Assembly (NCBI RefSeq): GCF_002303985.1
Contig: NW_019167993.1
Coordinates: 12,214,001 to 12,278,000, forward strand
Source of the DNA: Durio zibethinus
Lineage: Eukaryota; Streptophyta; Magnoliopsida; Malvales; Malvaceae
DNA length: 64,000 bases
Direction of reading: 5' to 3'
The translations under genes were made by a program, and so were the position numbers. Positions 23,738 to 35,774 of this stretch are shown here, piece by piece; position 1 is the stretch's first letter; every line of letters begins with the position of its first letter. Below the pieces are notes generated by a model, which worked only from the letters and a program-made list of their open reading frames with translations, was not told where the DNA came from and did not search any database.

Positions 23738-26700
23738 TTATTTTTAATATTAATTAATAAATAAAAATTCCATAAAAATAAAATTAGGAATTGATAGTGT
23801 ACCAAATATAAGTTTAGTTTGCTGTAAAAATGAAAATGAAATCAAATGCAAAAATTAAGAAAAAGAATAGCAATAAAATTAAAAAGAAAAAAAGGAGGAG
23901 CGAGGCTTGATACCATTATTTTTGTTAAAAATGAAAAAATTTTATGTGGTTAAGAAGAAATAATGTAAATTAGAATGGATAGCCAGAGTTCTCTACAAGG
24001 AAAGTTTTAAATTGATATCAATATTTCCTTTATCTGGGATTAATGGCTGATTGATTATTGATTACTTTTAATAGGTATAGATATTCTAAGAATACATTTA
24101 AATTTGTCTTTATATCATTAAACTATTAGGCAAAGGAAGGTGTAGGCATTAAAAATCCACCATAAAGTTTTTAAATACTAGTAGACTACATTTAATACTT
24201 TGGAAACATTTTAAGATGATGAAATTCTGATGTTCTAACCAAAAATTAAAAAAAAGAAATCATAAAATTGTGATGCCTATAATTTATAAAGGATATTTAC
24301 TACTACTAGCATAAATGTAGCTTCAATTTCAATCTTTTTAGATTTTGCTTCTTTTTCTAGTTCTTTTTTTTCTTTAATGTTTTGGTGAGTTAATACAAAA
24401 TTTAATGCCTGTTTAATTGCCTTTGGTAGGGCATTAAATGTTGAAATTCAATGCTTTTTTTTTTTTGAACAAAATGAAAATTTCTAAAAGGTTTGCTCAC
24501 TTCCATGCATGTGTTAATTGACAATACAATGTAAAAGGGGTGTTGAGAGTATTAAATTCTAAGGCATAAAATTCACGCACCATCATTAATGTCTTTCAAT
24601 TCTTAAGTGAAAGTCAAAGCATCTACATCTCTCCTATTTCTGCTTTTATTTTTAAGAATTTTACCGACCATTAATTAAGTTAAGAAAATTTAAGAAACTA
24701 TGTAAGATGAGAGTTTGAATTTCACCATTTTCATTTTTTTTATCTTCTTAAAAAAAAAAAAAAAGCTAAGCCATTCTTTTCCGTCCCTAAAAGGCATCCG
24801 AATTGTAGATGAAATGTTTTATTATATGATAAAATTTAAGTTAATTGATTTAAACAATTACTTTTAAAATTTAACATTCAGCAAATATAACGTTAAAATC
24901 TCACACCTACAACATCTTCTCCAAATTTTGATATTTTTATAGAAAAAGAACTTGGCACAATAAATTATTCGAAGTATTCAAATTTAAAAACAATCGAGTT
25001 GTAGCACAACACAATTGACAAGTGGAGTTTTATAAATAGTGTATTCCAAGATAAGATCAATGAACTAGAGGACATAAACTTGGAGAAGATCAGGTTTTTC
25101 CCTATCTTGGTTCAGGAAATTGATATTAAAAAATAATATATAGTCATATAAATCATAAGAAAAAGGTATTAACCTTTAGCATTAATTGTAGTTCTCAATT
25201 GTAGTTTTTACCGATGTTTTCTGAAATCGGATCGGACCAATTGATTGAGAGCTAATTGCCTCTCCATCAGGTATGACTTAAGAAACGGATAATGGTAGCA
25301 CCGGTCAAAAACTGATCAATTACATTAATCCTGTCCGGATTGGGATTGAACCGATTTTGCTTATTTATTTTAATGTTATTTTCAAAAAAAAAAAATTTGT
25401 AAATAATAAGAATTGAACCTTTACTCTTACACTTAATTGTTTTATAATTAAACTAACTATATATATATTCTTGTTACGTTTTTATCAATTCATTTATATA
25501 TATATATGATATTAATTATTAACAATTAAAGTATTATCTTATTAAATCTGAATTTTAGTTTAATTGATTTATACAATTATATTTAGAAAGTGATATTTAA
25601 TATGTTTCGGATTTAAATCTCAATATTTATAATTTTTTTATTTAAAAAAAAAAAACTCTTTTACTAATTTAGCCTATTAGGGTAAGTGAACCCAGAATTG
25701 AGATTCCTATCATTCAATCTTTGATCCGAATATTAAAACATTACTTTTTACTATGATATCATTTCATTTGCTTCTCGAAAAAAGCTAATTTTATTTTTGT
25801 TCTTTTAAACTAGAGTTTATGCCTTGAGGAACAAAGGACAGGTAAATAAACCAACTCTCCAGGCATAATGGATCTTTAACATTCTGAGAGTATGCTTCAA
25901 TGTGTTTGCAGATCTTAACACTTTTTCCCACACATCTCTCCATTTTCTTTCATCATCTGTCACATTCTCAGGCCTCTTTTAAGTGGACCAAAATACTGAT
26001 AGTGACTATGACTTTCCAGATGCCCTGAAATCAATGTTCTTAATTGGCACCTGCAATTTCCTGTCAAACTATTGAAGCCATACTCTACTCATCAAATGTT
26101 TCACCAGAAATTCTGAATCTGATTCAATGACAAATTTAATACGAAAATGCAATCCACAAGTAAAGTCCTTTGCTGAAATTAATGGAATTCCAGATCACAT
26201 AATGGAAATCCTACAGATATTTCAATCTGAATTCCTTAGATGCACCAATCTCAAGTACAGTGTTCCCCTTTCTTTCTTTTCTTCGTCAATTTTAGCTGTC
26301 TCTTTCCATACTTTTTAATTACTATTACTATTTTATACATATATATATATCTACATATTTCACTCTTTGATTTAGGAATTTCGAAAGAAAATTGACAAAT
26401 TAACATGATTATTGCTATATTAGTATTAAATCCCCCAGGAGATGCATTATTTAAATTTTGTGGCCTGCTATTAATTGGTCAAGTAATTAATTCTTGTTAG
26501 TAAGAATTGAAGATTTACAGGGGTCACTTTCATTAGAATAAATCTTACATTTTTTTATTTTTAGATCAAAATAGTTAAGATTAAAAATATTATTTGATTT
26601 AAATTAGTTATGAAATTTTGATTTAAGAGTAAAAAAAAAAAGTGAATCCTTACTCTTTCTATCTTTCTATATATATGCCTTGATATTTTAAAATCGTTAA

Positions 26701-26840
26701 AATCTCCAATGTAGTAACTCTATAACTGCCCTTGATAAAAGAGGGTTAATCAATAATTACTCATTAAGTAAGATGGAGTTAATCTTAGGTCTAAAAAAAA
26801 ATAAGAGTTATATTACTATAAGTGGATTCCTTCTCTCATA
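23738..26840. other. AT-rich intergenic DNA, gene not recognised
   Basis: No family recognised. The part 25195-25370 contains AATCGGATCGGACCAATTG and, inverted nearby, CCGGATTGGGATTGAACCG, which suggests a decayed small transposon. The interval 25815-26320 is less AT-rich than its surroundings and includes a plus-strand frame at 26127-26318 (MTNLIRKCNPQVKSFAEING at its start) that has no resemblance I can place. It might be an exon or gene fragment. Confidence 0.35.
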
Positions 26841-26843
26841 TGC

Positions 26844-26877
<34 letters not shown>
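26841..26877. repeat. (TG)n(TA)n compound microsatellite
   Basis: TGCG followed by about ten TG and then about eight TA dinucleotides, 16 bp left of the R3 target site. Confidence 0.9.
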
Positions 26878-26897
26878 GAATGGATTAACTTACACAA

Positions 26898-29065
26898 TGT
26901 CGTAACGTTTTTCTGTCCACCCGACGAATTTGGAAACGAAAATAAAAGAATAAAAAATTGAGTCGCCATCAATTTTTTTTGGTTAGGTGCGATTGGCCAC
27001 CTATTAAAATTTATTCTTCTAATAGAATTTTAAAATTAATTAAAATTTATTAAAAAGATAATTTCACGGTCTACGAAACATTCTGGGTTCGGAAGTCGGT
27101 TATACATGGGGAATGATTAGCACCCCCACGACACCCGTTTAAAAACGATACCACTTAACTACATGTTATCCTTTGATTTTGATTAAAATAGTTCTCATTC
27201 TCAGGTTTGAAAAAATATTTTTGAGTTTTTAAAATGAGTTGTTTTGGTTTATTTTTTAAAAAATTATTATTCAAATCTTATGAGAAAAATAAATTAGATT
27301 TATTTTTGAAAAAAATATCTGACGTGGTATATATTGAAGACTTTTCATATTTGAGACTTCTTAGTATGCGGCGGAATACCAGATTGTTTCCTAAGAGTGA
27401 ATTTATTTTCGTATGAAAATTATATCATTCATGCAATGCAATAATAATCTATGTGCAACATGATATTTTATTAGAAATTTATAATGTTTATTATTCTTAT
27501 TAAAAGAATATGAAGAATAGAGGAATTCTATTATTTATTGAAATTTTCTATAAATATCAAAACACTGTAATATTTTAGAAAGATCTTCAACTAGAGATTT
27601 TTTTAAGCATCTCTACTCGGAATACTTTTGGAATCCCATCATCGGTCAAAATTTCCTTTTTTTCATTTTTTATTATCTATTTTTAATTCATTAGTTAATT
27701 TTATTATTATTATTTTATAAGAAAAAAAAAGAAAATTTTTATTGTATTAAAATTTTTTTTATAAATACTCTAATACACTGGTAGTATTTTAAAAAAAATG
27801 TTCTCACATAAAGATTTCGTAGGTATCACTACTCGTAGTACCTTTGAATCTCAATGTCGAATAAAAAATTTTTTTTCTTGCATTTTTATTAATTTTTGTA
27901 TTATCATTAAGTTTATTATTTTTATTATTTTTAAAGTTTATTTTAAAAATTAATAGAATTATATAAAAAAAATTTAACCACATATTTCATTATTTAATCT
28001 AACAAATATAAATATTTTCATATGTATAAATATTAATAAAATAATATATATAAAATCAAAAAATCAAAAAAAAAATTCTTTTACTTGAATCGGACCGTTC
28101 GGTTCGGTCCGACGGTTCGGTCTGACATCAGTGGTTCGGTCACGTTCAACGGTTCAGTTTCGGTCTGGGTTAGGTTCAGTGGTTCGATTCCAGTTCAGTC
28201 GGACCGGTCAAAGGCTGATAAAGAAAGCGGGTCGTGGGTCGGGTCATAGGTTAACGCGCGGATCCTTAGGGTTCAAAACGATGTCGTTTTAGACGTTTAT
28301 TGAAACTGTATCGTTTTGGCTATTGACAGCTTATATAAAAGTAAAAAAAAAAAAATTTCGGTCATTCCTCCCCTCTAAAAAAAATGCTCTCTTTCTCCTT
28401 TTTTTTTTCTAAGCCGACCTGGGGTCGATGGCCGTCCGTCGTGACGGCCACTGTGATCCTCATCGGTGACAAGATTCGACCACCGTCGTCGATGTCAAAA
28501 AATTTTAAAAAACACCCATAAACTCCTCTCAACCCCCTGAACACAGATCCGACCTTTTTTTCACCAAAAAAAATCCTCAATTCCTTAGATCTGCTCTTGG
28601 TATTCTGATTTTTTATTTTTTTAAAACTGACTTTTTTTTTTTTTTACAGTGGCTCTCGACGCTAGGTTCCTCCCTGCGGGGAGGACTGAGCTTTTGGTTT
28701 TTTTGGCAGAATGTGTTTTTTTTTTTCACAAGGTTCCATCATTCGTTCTCTTTTTTGGGTTCAGCTAGGAGCTTTATTTATGAGCTTCGAACGTGCATGG
28801 CACAGGGCTTAGCATAGGGTGCAGTGGTAGGCTATGAGCCAGCGGGATGGGTGATCAGAGTATGGGTGGTAGGGTAAGGTATGGTGGGTAAAGCGTGGTG
28901 GCAGTGGTGCTGGGGAAAGCACCACTGCCATCCCTCCTTCTTTTTGCTCTGTTTTTTTGTATATCTTTTATATTTTTGTTTAATTTTTATTATTGTATTT
29001 ATTAATAATAATAATAATATTTTATTTATTATTTTTTCTGTGACTGGGCAAATTTGATGTCCACA
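26898..29065 (-). repeat. R3 left LTR (3' LTR)
   Basis: TGTCGTAACG to GATGTCCACA, 2168 bp. Aligns with the right LTR in order, including the block with the ACGT palindrome (28274-28291, one C to T change) and the GC-rich block at 28410-28490. The frames at 28362-28580 and 28832-29083 are LTR readings. Confidence 0.9.
28332..28341 (+). promoter_or_regulatory. Antisense TATA-like box, R3 left LTR
   Basis: TATATAAAAG lies about 40 bp after the palindrome remnant CAAAACGATGTCGTTTTA (28274-28291) and is followed by a CT-rich stretch, pointing away from gag. The same layout is at 44477-44485 in the right LTR. Confidence 0.4.
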
Positions 29066-29081
29066 GCTGTCCTCTTTGCAC
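29066..29081 (-). other. R3 polypurine tract
   Basis: The minus strand reads GTGCAAAGAGGACAGC just before the LTR start TGTGGACATC. Confidence 0.75.
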
Positions 29082-29214
29082 ATTGCTAATAATTAGTAAT
29101 ATGGCAAAGACAAAGACAACAATTTTGTTCGGAATCCAAATGAATTTTTTTTTCTTTTTTCCTCTTTTTTTTGAACATAAACTACTCAAAAAGTCTTCTC
29201 ATCAAATCGAAAAT

Positions 29215-29850
29215 GCTCATTTCACTTGAGGCTAAACAATTTTTGAAAATTTAAAATCTGAAAAAGGCTCATCTCAGCGGAGGCTCAACAACTTTAAAAT
29301 TTATTTTGAAAAAACTCCTCTCAGCAAAGACTTAAAAATTTTTGAAATCTTATCTTGAAAAAGCTCCTATCAGTAGAGACTCAACAACTTTAAAATCCAT
29401 CTTGAAAAAGCTCATCTCAACAAAGGCTTAATAACTTTAAAAATTTTATCTTGAAAAAGGCTCCTCTTAGTAAAGGCTCATCAACTTTAAAATTTAATCT
29501 TGAAAAGAGCTCCTCTCAACAGAGGTTCAACAATTTTAAAAATTCTTATCTTGAAAAAGCTCATTTTAGTAGAAACTCGACAATTTTAAAAATTCTCATA
29601 TTAAAAAAGCTCCTTTCAGCAGAGGCTTGACAATTTTAAAAATTCTCATCTTGAAAAGGGCTCCTCTCAGTAGAGATCAACAACTTTAAAAATTCTCATC
29701 TTGAAAAAGGCTCCTCTCAGCAGAGGCTCAACAACTTTAAAATTTCATTTGGAAAAAGCTCTTCTCAGCAGAGGCTCGACAACTTTAAAAAATTTCATCT
29801 TGAAAAAGCTCCTCTCAGCAGAGGCTCAACAACTTTAAAAATCTCATCTA
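29215..29850 (-). repeat. R3 3' UTR tandem repeats, about 49-bp period, about 13 units
   Basis: The unit core CTCCTCTCAGCAGAGGCTC followed by AACAACTTTAAAA and CATCTTGAAAAAG recurs from 29220 to 29809. The core contains a 5-bp stem, CCTCT and AGAGG, around CAGC. Confidence 0.85.
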
Positions 29851-30649
29851 AAAAAAAAGCTCTAAATCGAGTTATCATCTTTGAATAAGTAAATTTCTCT
29901 CTTTTGAAATCTTTTGTTTGATCTTGTTTTTCATTAGGAAATCGAAAGTCTCTATCCTTATTAAAACTGCTCATGGATGCATGTACTGAATGTTCTAAAT
30001 GCAATGTATGTAATGCAATCAAAATTATTCATTGTAGTAAAAAAGTTCTTGAAATCTCTCGCTTTTTGGCTTCTTTTATCAGAATTCTCATATGACCAAT
30101 CTGTTCTTAACATCTGACCACAATATTTTTTTTCTTCAAAAGTCTGCAACATCAATGTCTTGTCATGCTTTTCTCATCCTTTTTCATTTACCTTTGTCAA
30201 CTTTTTTTTTTAAAAGTAATGCTGAGATCTTTTGTGTTTACGTTTCTTTCCATCATTTTCAGGTCAAGACAAACAAAATGCAATCACACATCTCTTCTAT
30301 TTGTACGGTGAACGAAAATATCAAATGAGAATAGAGGAATGGATAGGCATTATTTCCAAAGGAAAGATAGCATATTTCATTAGACTGATAATAAATGCAT
30401 GGCAACAAAAGTGTTTGAGTTGAAACAAAGGTGCCCAAGAAATGATAAGAAGATAATCACGAGCAAAATATTCTTAGATTTTTTTCTAAAACTAAATCAG
30501 ATGATTTTTTTTATTCTTTAAAGTTTTTCAAACTATAAGTGCCCCGATGTTGTGGGATCTTCTTTTGATGATGCTTCTCCTTCATATCCAAGTCACCTTT
30601 TTTAGGTTTTTAGCTTAGATAAATCATCATTTTTTTCTTTTTTTTTAAG
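29851..30649 (-). other. R3 3' untranslated region between repeats and integrase
   Basis: AT-rich. Similar in order to R4 59330-60180 (for example GTCAAGACAAACAAAATGCA against AAGTTCAAGACAGATAAAAT). The plus- and minus-strand frames at 29795-30423 are not conserved as proteins. Confidence 0.5.
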
Positions 30650-31940
30650 CAAAATATTTCTTTACAGCATTTGAATTTATTGGAATAGCCAAATCACCTC
30701 CGTCCATCTCTACCAAAATTAATGCCCCAATAAAAAAGGCCTTTTTCACCACATACAGGCCTTCTTAATTTGGTGTCCATTTTTTTCGATTATCATATTG
30801 ATTTGGAAGGATCTTTTTCAGCACTAAATCTCTTTCCCTAAAGCAATTAGGATAGATTTTCTTGTCATGTGCTCTCATCATCCTCTTTTGATATAATTGA
30901 CCATAACAAAATGCTGTAAGTCTTTTCTCTTCAATGAGGTTCAACTGCTTATAAAGATTTCAAACCCATTTTACTTCCTCTAATTCTACCTCTCAGTGAG
31001 AGAATTTTCACTTCGACCGATAGTACAGTTTCCATTTCATATGCCAAAGAGAATGGGGTGACCCCAGTAGATGTTCGGACTAATATTCTATAAGCATGCA
31101 AAGCAAAAGGTAACTTTTCATGTCAATCTTTATAAGTATCAGTCATTTTCTTCAAGATTCTTTTGATATTCTAGTTTGCAGTCTCCACTGCCCCATTCAT
31201 CTTTGGATGATATAGTGTCGAATTATGGTGATGAATCTTGAACTGAGTGCAAACTTCATTCATCATTTTGCTATTCAAATTTTTGGCATTATCAGAAATA
31301 ATTATCTTTGAAAGCCCATATCTACATATTATTTTTCTTTTTATGAATTTACATATCACAGATCGGGTCACACTAACGTATGATACGACTTCTACCCATT
31401 TTTTGAAGTAATCAATCATCATAAAAATGAATCTATGTCAATTTAAAGCTTTTAGAGTGATGGTACCGATAACATCCATACCCCACATAGAGAATGGCCA
31501 TAGAGGAGCCAAAACATGCAATGCTGTTGGAAGAGTGTGGATCTTGTCAGCATAGATATGACTCTTGTGGCATTTTCTGGCATAATCAATACAGTCACTC
31601 TCCATTGTCAACCAATAGTATCCAGCCCTTATAATTTGTCTAGCCATCATATGACTATTTGCATGTGCCCCACAAACTTCATCATGCACTTCTTCAATAA
31701 TCCTCTCTGTTTCAGCTGCATTCACACACCTTAAGAGTACTTGATCTCGACCTTTTTTGTAGAGGATGTCTCTATTAAGAAAAAAACTCATAGCCAACCT
31801 TCTAATAGTTCTCTTATCAATTTCTGTTACATGTTCTGGGTATTGCTGACTTTTAATGTATTGCATGATGTCATAATACCATGGTTTCCCATCAACTTCT
31901 TCTTTAATATCTGAACAATGTGCTAGTTCATCCTTCACAT
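30650..31940 (-). pseudogene. pol: R3 integrase domain of pol
   Basis: Minus strand, three parts in order. The zinc-binding region (31560-31720) keeps VHDEVCGAHANSHMMAR and KCHK, but the usual CxxC end reads KCHKSH, so one cysteine ligand is lost. The catalytic core has WGMDVIG (first Asp near 31475), IISDNAKN (second Asp at 31291-31293) and NGAVETAN (Glu at 31183-31185); the last two are 35 residues apart, the normal D,D-35-E spacing. The C-terminal part (30650-31160) has KMTDTYKD, EKLPFALHAYR and ends NSNAVKKYF near 30650. Stops and shifts interrupt it, for example directly after VETAN. It would insert the cDNA into the genome. Confidence 0.88.
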
Positions 31941-32600
31941 CTAGCTTGATGGGTTAGATTTCAATATTTTCATCTATTTTAATCATTGCAGCTAGAGTAG
32001 CCAGTGATCAGCAATTTGGTTTTCCTCTCTAGGCAAATGCTTAAATTAAACTTTTTTGAATTGTTTGACCAACTGAGAGATGTATTTATGGTACTGTATC
32101 AACTTAGAATCTCTGGTTTCCCATTCTCCTCGTAACTGATAGATGACTAGAGCTGAATCTCTAAACATATCTAATACTTTGATTTTCTTTTCAATTGCTG
32201 CTTACAGATTTATAACAAAGGCCTCATACTCAACCATATTATTTGTGCAATTAAAATTTAACCTGGCTGTAATGAGATAATAGTGCCCATCAAGAGATAT
32301 TAAAATTGCCCTAATACCATAACCCAAAGCATTAGCAGCTCCATCAAAATACATCCTCCAAGACTCTTCAACAGGTTCATTTTCTTCAATGGCCATCATA
32401 TCTTCATCAAGAAACTTCAGGTTCATTGGTTCATAATTTTCGATAGCACGATCAGCAAGAAACTCAGCTACAACACTTCTTTTTATAGCTTTTTGAGTCA
32501 TATAAATGATATCATATTCTAAAAGCATAACTTGCCACTGCGCTATTTTTTCTGTCAATGAGGGCTTTTCGAATATATACTTAATAGGATCCAACTTTGC
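31941..32600 (-). pseudogene. pol: R3 second (archaeal-type) RNase H domain of pol
   Basis: The open part 32202-32594 has KIAQWQVMLLEYDIIYMTQK as a connecting stretch, then WRMYFDGAANALGYGIRAIL with the first catalytic Asp, and NNMVEYEAFV with the Glu. After one stop the domain continues to about 32000 with GDSALVIYQLRGEWETRDSK, FKHLPREENQIAD and the last Asp. A second RNase H after the standard one is a mark of the Tat lineage. Confidence 0.85.
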
Positions 32601-32870
32601 TATGAGCTAAGTAGTGTGATAAAACATGTATTGTCTAAACCTTCGAGTTGTCCAGGCTAATGCACAACATATCTTCTTTAATGATGAATACTTGGACTCA
32701 TAATCAGTGAATTTTTTGCTCAAGTAGTATATTACTCGTTCTTTCCTGTCAGTTTCATCTCTTTGCCTTAGCACACATCTCATGGAATTTTTATGTACCA
32801 TTAAGTATAAGATCAAAGGCTTTCCTAAGATAGGTGGTACCAGTATAGGTGGATTTGATAAGTATTCTTT
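32601..32870 (-). pseudogene. pol: R3 first RNase H domain of pol
   Basis: Open part 32607-32816: LYLMVHKNSMRCVLRQRD, VIYYLSKKFTDYESKYSSLK and CCALAWTTRRFRQYM. This is the usual Ty3/gypsy RNase H core. The first Asp position is occupied differently (VHKN), as often in Tat elements, where this copy is degenerate and the second RNase H is thought to do the work. A stop separates it from the second RNase H. Confidence 0.8.
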
Positions 32871-33830
32871 GAATTTGTCAAAAGCTTCTTGGCATTCATC
32901 ATTCCATTCTCTTGGATCGTGTTTTTTAGTAAGCTTGAAAATAGGATTGCACTTGTAGGTGAGTTGAGAGATGAAACAAGCAATATAGTTTAGTCTCCCT
33001 AGGAAACCTCACACTTCTTTTGGGGTACAAGGAGGAAATAAGTTTTGGATGGCTTGTACCTTATCCGAGTCCACTTTAATTCCTCTTTCACTAACTACAA
33101 AGCCCAATAGTTTTTTTGATTTGGCACTAAATGTATATTTAGCATGATTCAACTTCAGCTGAAATCTTCTTAACCTGTCAAACAACTTTTTGAGATTGAC
33201 TACATGATCTTTTCCTTCATGAGATTTTGTACTCATATCATCCACATATATCTCTATTTCTTTATGCATCATGTCATGAAAAAGACTCACCATCGCTCTT
33301 TGATAAGTAGCACCAACATTTTTCAACCCAAAAGGCATGACTTTGTAACAGAATGTTCCCCATATAGTCACAAATGTAGTTTTCTCCATATCATCTCGAG
33401 CCATCTTAATTTGATTGTAGCCTGAAAAGTCATTCATAAAGGAAAATGTGAAATGCCTAGCAGTATTATCCACTAGAGTATCAATGTGAGGTGGAGAAAA
33501 GTTATCCTTGGGAATCGTCCTATTCAAGTCTCGATAATCGACACACATTCTCACTTTTTCATCCTTCTTAGGAACTGGCACTATGTTGGCTACCTATTTA
33601 GGATATTTTGCCACCTCCAAAAAGCCAGCATCAAATTACTTCTTCACTTCCTCTTTAATTTTCAATAGCATTTTTGGTTTCATGCGCCTTAGCTTTTGCT
33701 GCATCGATTTACATCTTGGTTTTAAAGGCAACTTGTGCTTTACAATATCAATGCTGAGTCCTGGCATATCCTGGTAAGTCCACGCGAACACATCTACATA
33801 TTCTCGGAGTAGCTTTTCTAGCTTTTATCT
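32871..33830 (-). pseudogene. pol: R3 reverse transcriptase domain of pol
   Basis: The open part 33009-33581 covers most of the palm: VPKKDEKVRMCVDYRDLN, then NDFSGYNQIKM, MPFGLKNVGATYQRAM and the active site YVDD at 33237-33248, followed by LGFVVSERGIKVDSDKVQAI. Upstream reading through stops has YVDVFAWTYQDMPGLS near 33760-33820, the conserved lead-in of Tat reverse transcriptases. Downstream after a stop come GFLGRLNYIACFISQ and CQEAFDKFKEYL, the thumb. Catalytic residues are present, but stops at both ends break the polyprotein. Confidence 0.9.
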
Positions 33831-34070
33831 TTTAGCTGGTAAAAGAGATATACCAACTTTAACCTCTTTTCTGTTTTCACCATCTCTCAAATTCACTAAT
33901 TCGATAATTTTTTGATGGGGTTCAATTGGCTTATCTTCATGTTCTATTAATTTTAACAAATCGAGAGGCAGTGTGTAGTTATTTGAATTTTCCTTCTTAT
34001 CAAGTTCATCAACATGAATTAAGTTTTTGAAATCAAATTTGAGATTATTACCATGATTATCTTTGGGACC
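33831..34070 (-). pseudogene. pol: R3 pol segment between intron and reverse transcriptase
   Basis: Open on the minus strand from GPKDNHGNNLKFDF to EVKVGISLLPAKR. It contains LPLDLLKLIEHEDKPIEPHQ and IIELVNLRDGENRKEVKVG, a linker typical of Tat pol just before the reverse transcriptase. The frame opens exactly at the proposed 3' splice site. Confidence 0.7.
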
Positions 34071-34229
34071 CTGCAAAGGGTAAGATAAAGAGAATATTGG
34101 CACACAAAAATGGAATGGTAAGAAAATGATAGAAAGAGAAGAATGAAAAGCAAAATGAAGATGAAAACAATAAAAAAAATATGGATGCATCTTCTAAGTC
34201 TTTTATTAAAACGACAAACATAAACATAC
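34071..34229 (-). other. Candidate spliced intron between protease and reverse transcriptase
   Basis: On the minus strand the 5' border reads TTTTGTG then GTATGTTTATG and the 3' border reads CTTTATCTTACCCTTTGCAG then GGTCCC. The 159-bp segment is T-rich with a pyrimidine tract, codes for a hydrophobic low-complexity string unlike Pol, and coding similarity resumes at its end. An intron in this position is known for Ogre elements. Exon phase cannot be verified because the upstream 100 bp has stops in all frames. Confidence 0.6.
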
Positions 34230-34700
34230 CACAAAAGATCTCCTAATGCTCGTAGAAAGCAATTAGGGATTTGAAGTTTTATAGTACATTACTTTTCCAA
34301 AGTTTTAAAGACAAAAGGTGGCTCTATAACTTTCCAATTATCCAGCTCAAAATCTGGAGGACAAAGGTACACGAATAGCTCTTTACATCGACTCTTCTTT
34401 TCTCCATCATCCATCATTTGAATGGCCAGCGCTCAAAATTCTTTTATGCATCCTGCACTTAAGGCTCTTGATAAATCTGGATAAATATATCCTCCCGAGT
34501 GAAAAGAATCATAGAGGTATAGAATGACCATAGGCTCTAACTCTGGCTCATATTCCCTAAGATTAGCTATCCTCTTATCTCTTTTCTCATTCACCATTCT
34601 TATAATGTCCCCTCTTATTGGCTTATATCCCAAGCCAAATCTGTCTCTCTTTTTATATATGGCTGATGGCTTCGTGATTCCTTACAGGTTTTTTCTAAGT
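34230..34700 (-). pseudogene. pol: R3 pol segment upstream of the intron
   Basis: Minus-strand reading gives LGYKPIRGDIIRMVNEKRDK and NLREYEPELEP (34433-34633), then after stops PPDFELDNWKVIEPP (34310-34360), all standard Tat linker sequence between protease and reverse transcriptase. Frameshifts separate the blocks. Confidence 0.7.
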
Positions 34701-35490
34701 CTGGCTGTAGGTCACTATTCCATCTTGATAAACTATTTAACTACCATTTTAGTTATCGTAGACAAGTGTGGCGAATACAATTTAGATCCTCTAGCTATAT
34801 ATGTTGCATTAACAATCTCGAAGGATCTATAAAAGCATTCCAAAGCTTCATCTACTGATTTCACATAAGGGATATTTGTCGGTTGAGTTATTAATAAAAC
34901 TTTTTCTTTTATCACACATGTTAGCTTCCCTTCAACAATGAATTTGACTTTTTAATGTAATGAAGATGGAATAACACCTGTCATATGGATCCACAGCTTA
35001 CCCAATAAACAACTGTATGAAGGAGAGATGTCCATAACTTGAAATTTCATGTTAAAAGTCCATGTGCCAATCTATAATGGCATTTCTTTGTCCCCCAGCA
35101 CCTCTCTTTAGGTTTCATCAAAGGCTCTCACTATCATATGACTAGGTTTCATATAAGATCCATCAACAGAGAGTTTTGCCAAAGTAGTCACGGTATAACA
35201 TTGATAGATGAGCCATTATCAATCAAAACCTTAGCCATTATATGACCTTTACATTTCAAAGTAATCTGAAAAGCCTTGGTACTTCCTTGATCTTAAGGAG
35301 GAATCTCTTCATCACTAAAAAAGATATAATTTGAAATTGTCAAATTGCTAACAAGTTGTTCCACATATTTAACAGAAGCATTATGAGATACATATGCTTG
35401 ATTTAGCACCTTCAGTAAAGCATTACAATGCAACTCCGAACTGAGCAATAATGACAATAGTGAAATTCTAGCTGGCATCTTTTTAAGCTA
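34701..35490 (-). pseudogene. pol: R3 aspartic protease region
   Basis: Minus-strand frames give SDEEIPP near 35300, then KVLIDNGSSINVI with the active-site Asp at 35218-35220. The motif is DNGS, as commonly seen in this plant family where retroviruses have D(S/T)G. It continues LAKLSVDGSYMKPSHMIV, then CLLGKLWIHMTGVIPSS (about 34960-35030) and YVKSVDEALECFYRSFEIVN (34800-34880). A frameshift directly follows NVIP. The protease would cut Gag-Pol in the particle. Confidence 0.8.
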
Positions 35491-35774
35491 TTCTACCATG
35501 CTATACTTGCTATGTTTTATTAACTTTAGAAATTCACACACTTCACTCTCAGAAACTGGCTTCTGATATTTTTTTTCTGGGGCTGCATCAAGACCACTTT
35601 GACTTTTCATTTCTTCTCCTACCTTGGCTTTTTCCTTTCTAGCTTTTTTTAGAGCCTCTGAGGTATAACACCTCCCACTTCGAGTCATGCCTCCTACGCC
35701 CATTATGTTCGTAGTATCTGGGTTGACTACAACATCACAATCATACTTTCATAATACTGCTTTATCATTCTGAT
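35491..35774 (-). pseudogene. R3 Gag-to-protease linker
   Basis: Open part 35488-35703: MTRSGRCYTSEALKKARKEK and ESEVCEFLKLIKHSKYSMVE, a charged linker that in Tat elements leads from Gag to protease. It sits just left of the gag duplication and is present once. Confidence 0.7.

Noticed and set aside
26127..26318. Plus-strand 63-codon frame as a host exon
   Set aside because: Sequence texture is plausible but no family, no convincing splice sites and no neighbouring coding exon could be identified.
28362..28580. A minus-strand frame conserved in both R3 LTRs (also 44467-44670) as a possible LTR-encoded gene
   Set aside because: The conservation is explained by the LTR pair, the two translations differ by shifts, and no family is recognised.
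33204..33777. Plus-strand frames overlapping the reverse transcriptase
   Set aside because: They are shadows of the minus-strand RT coding sequence.
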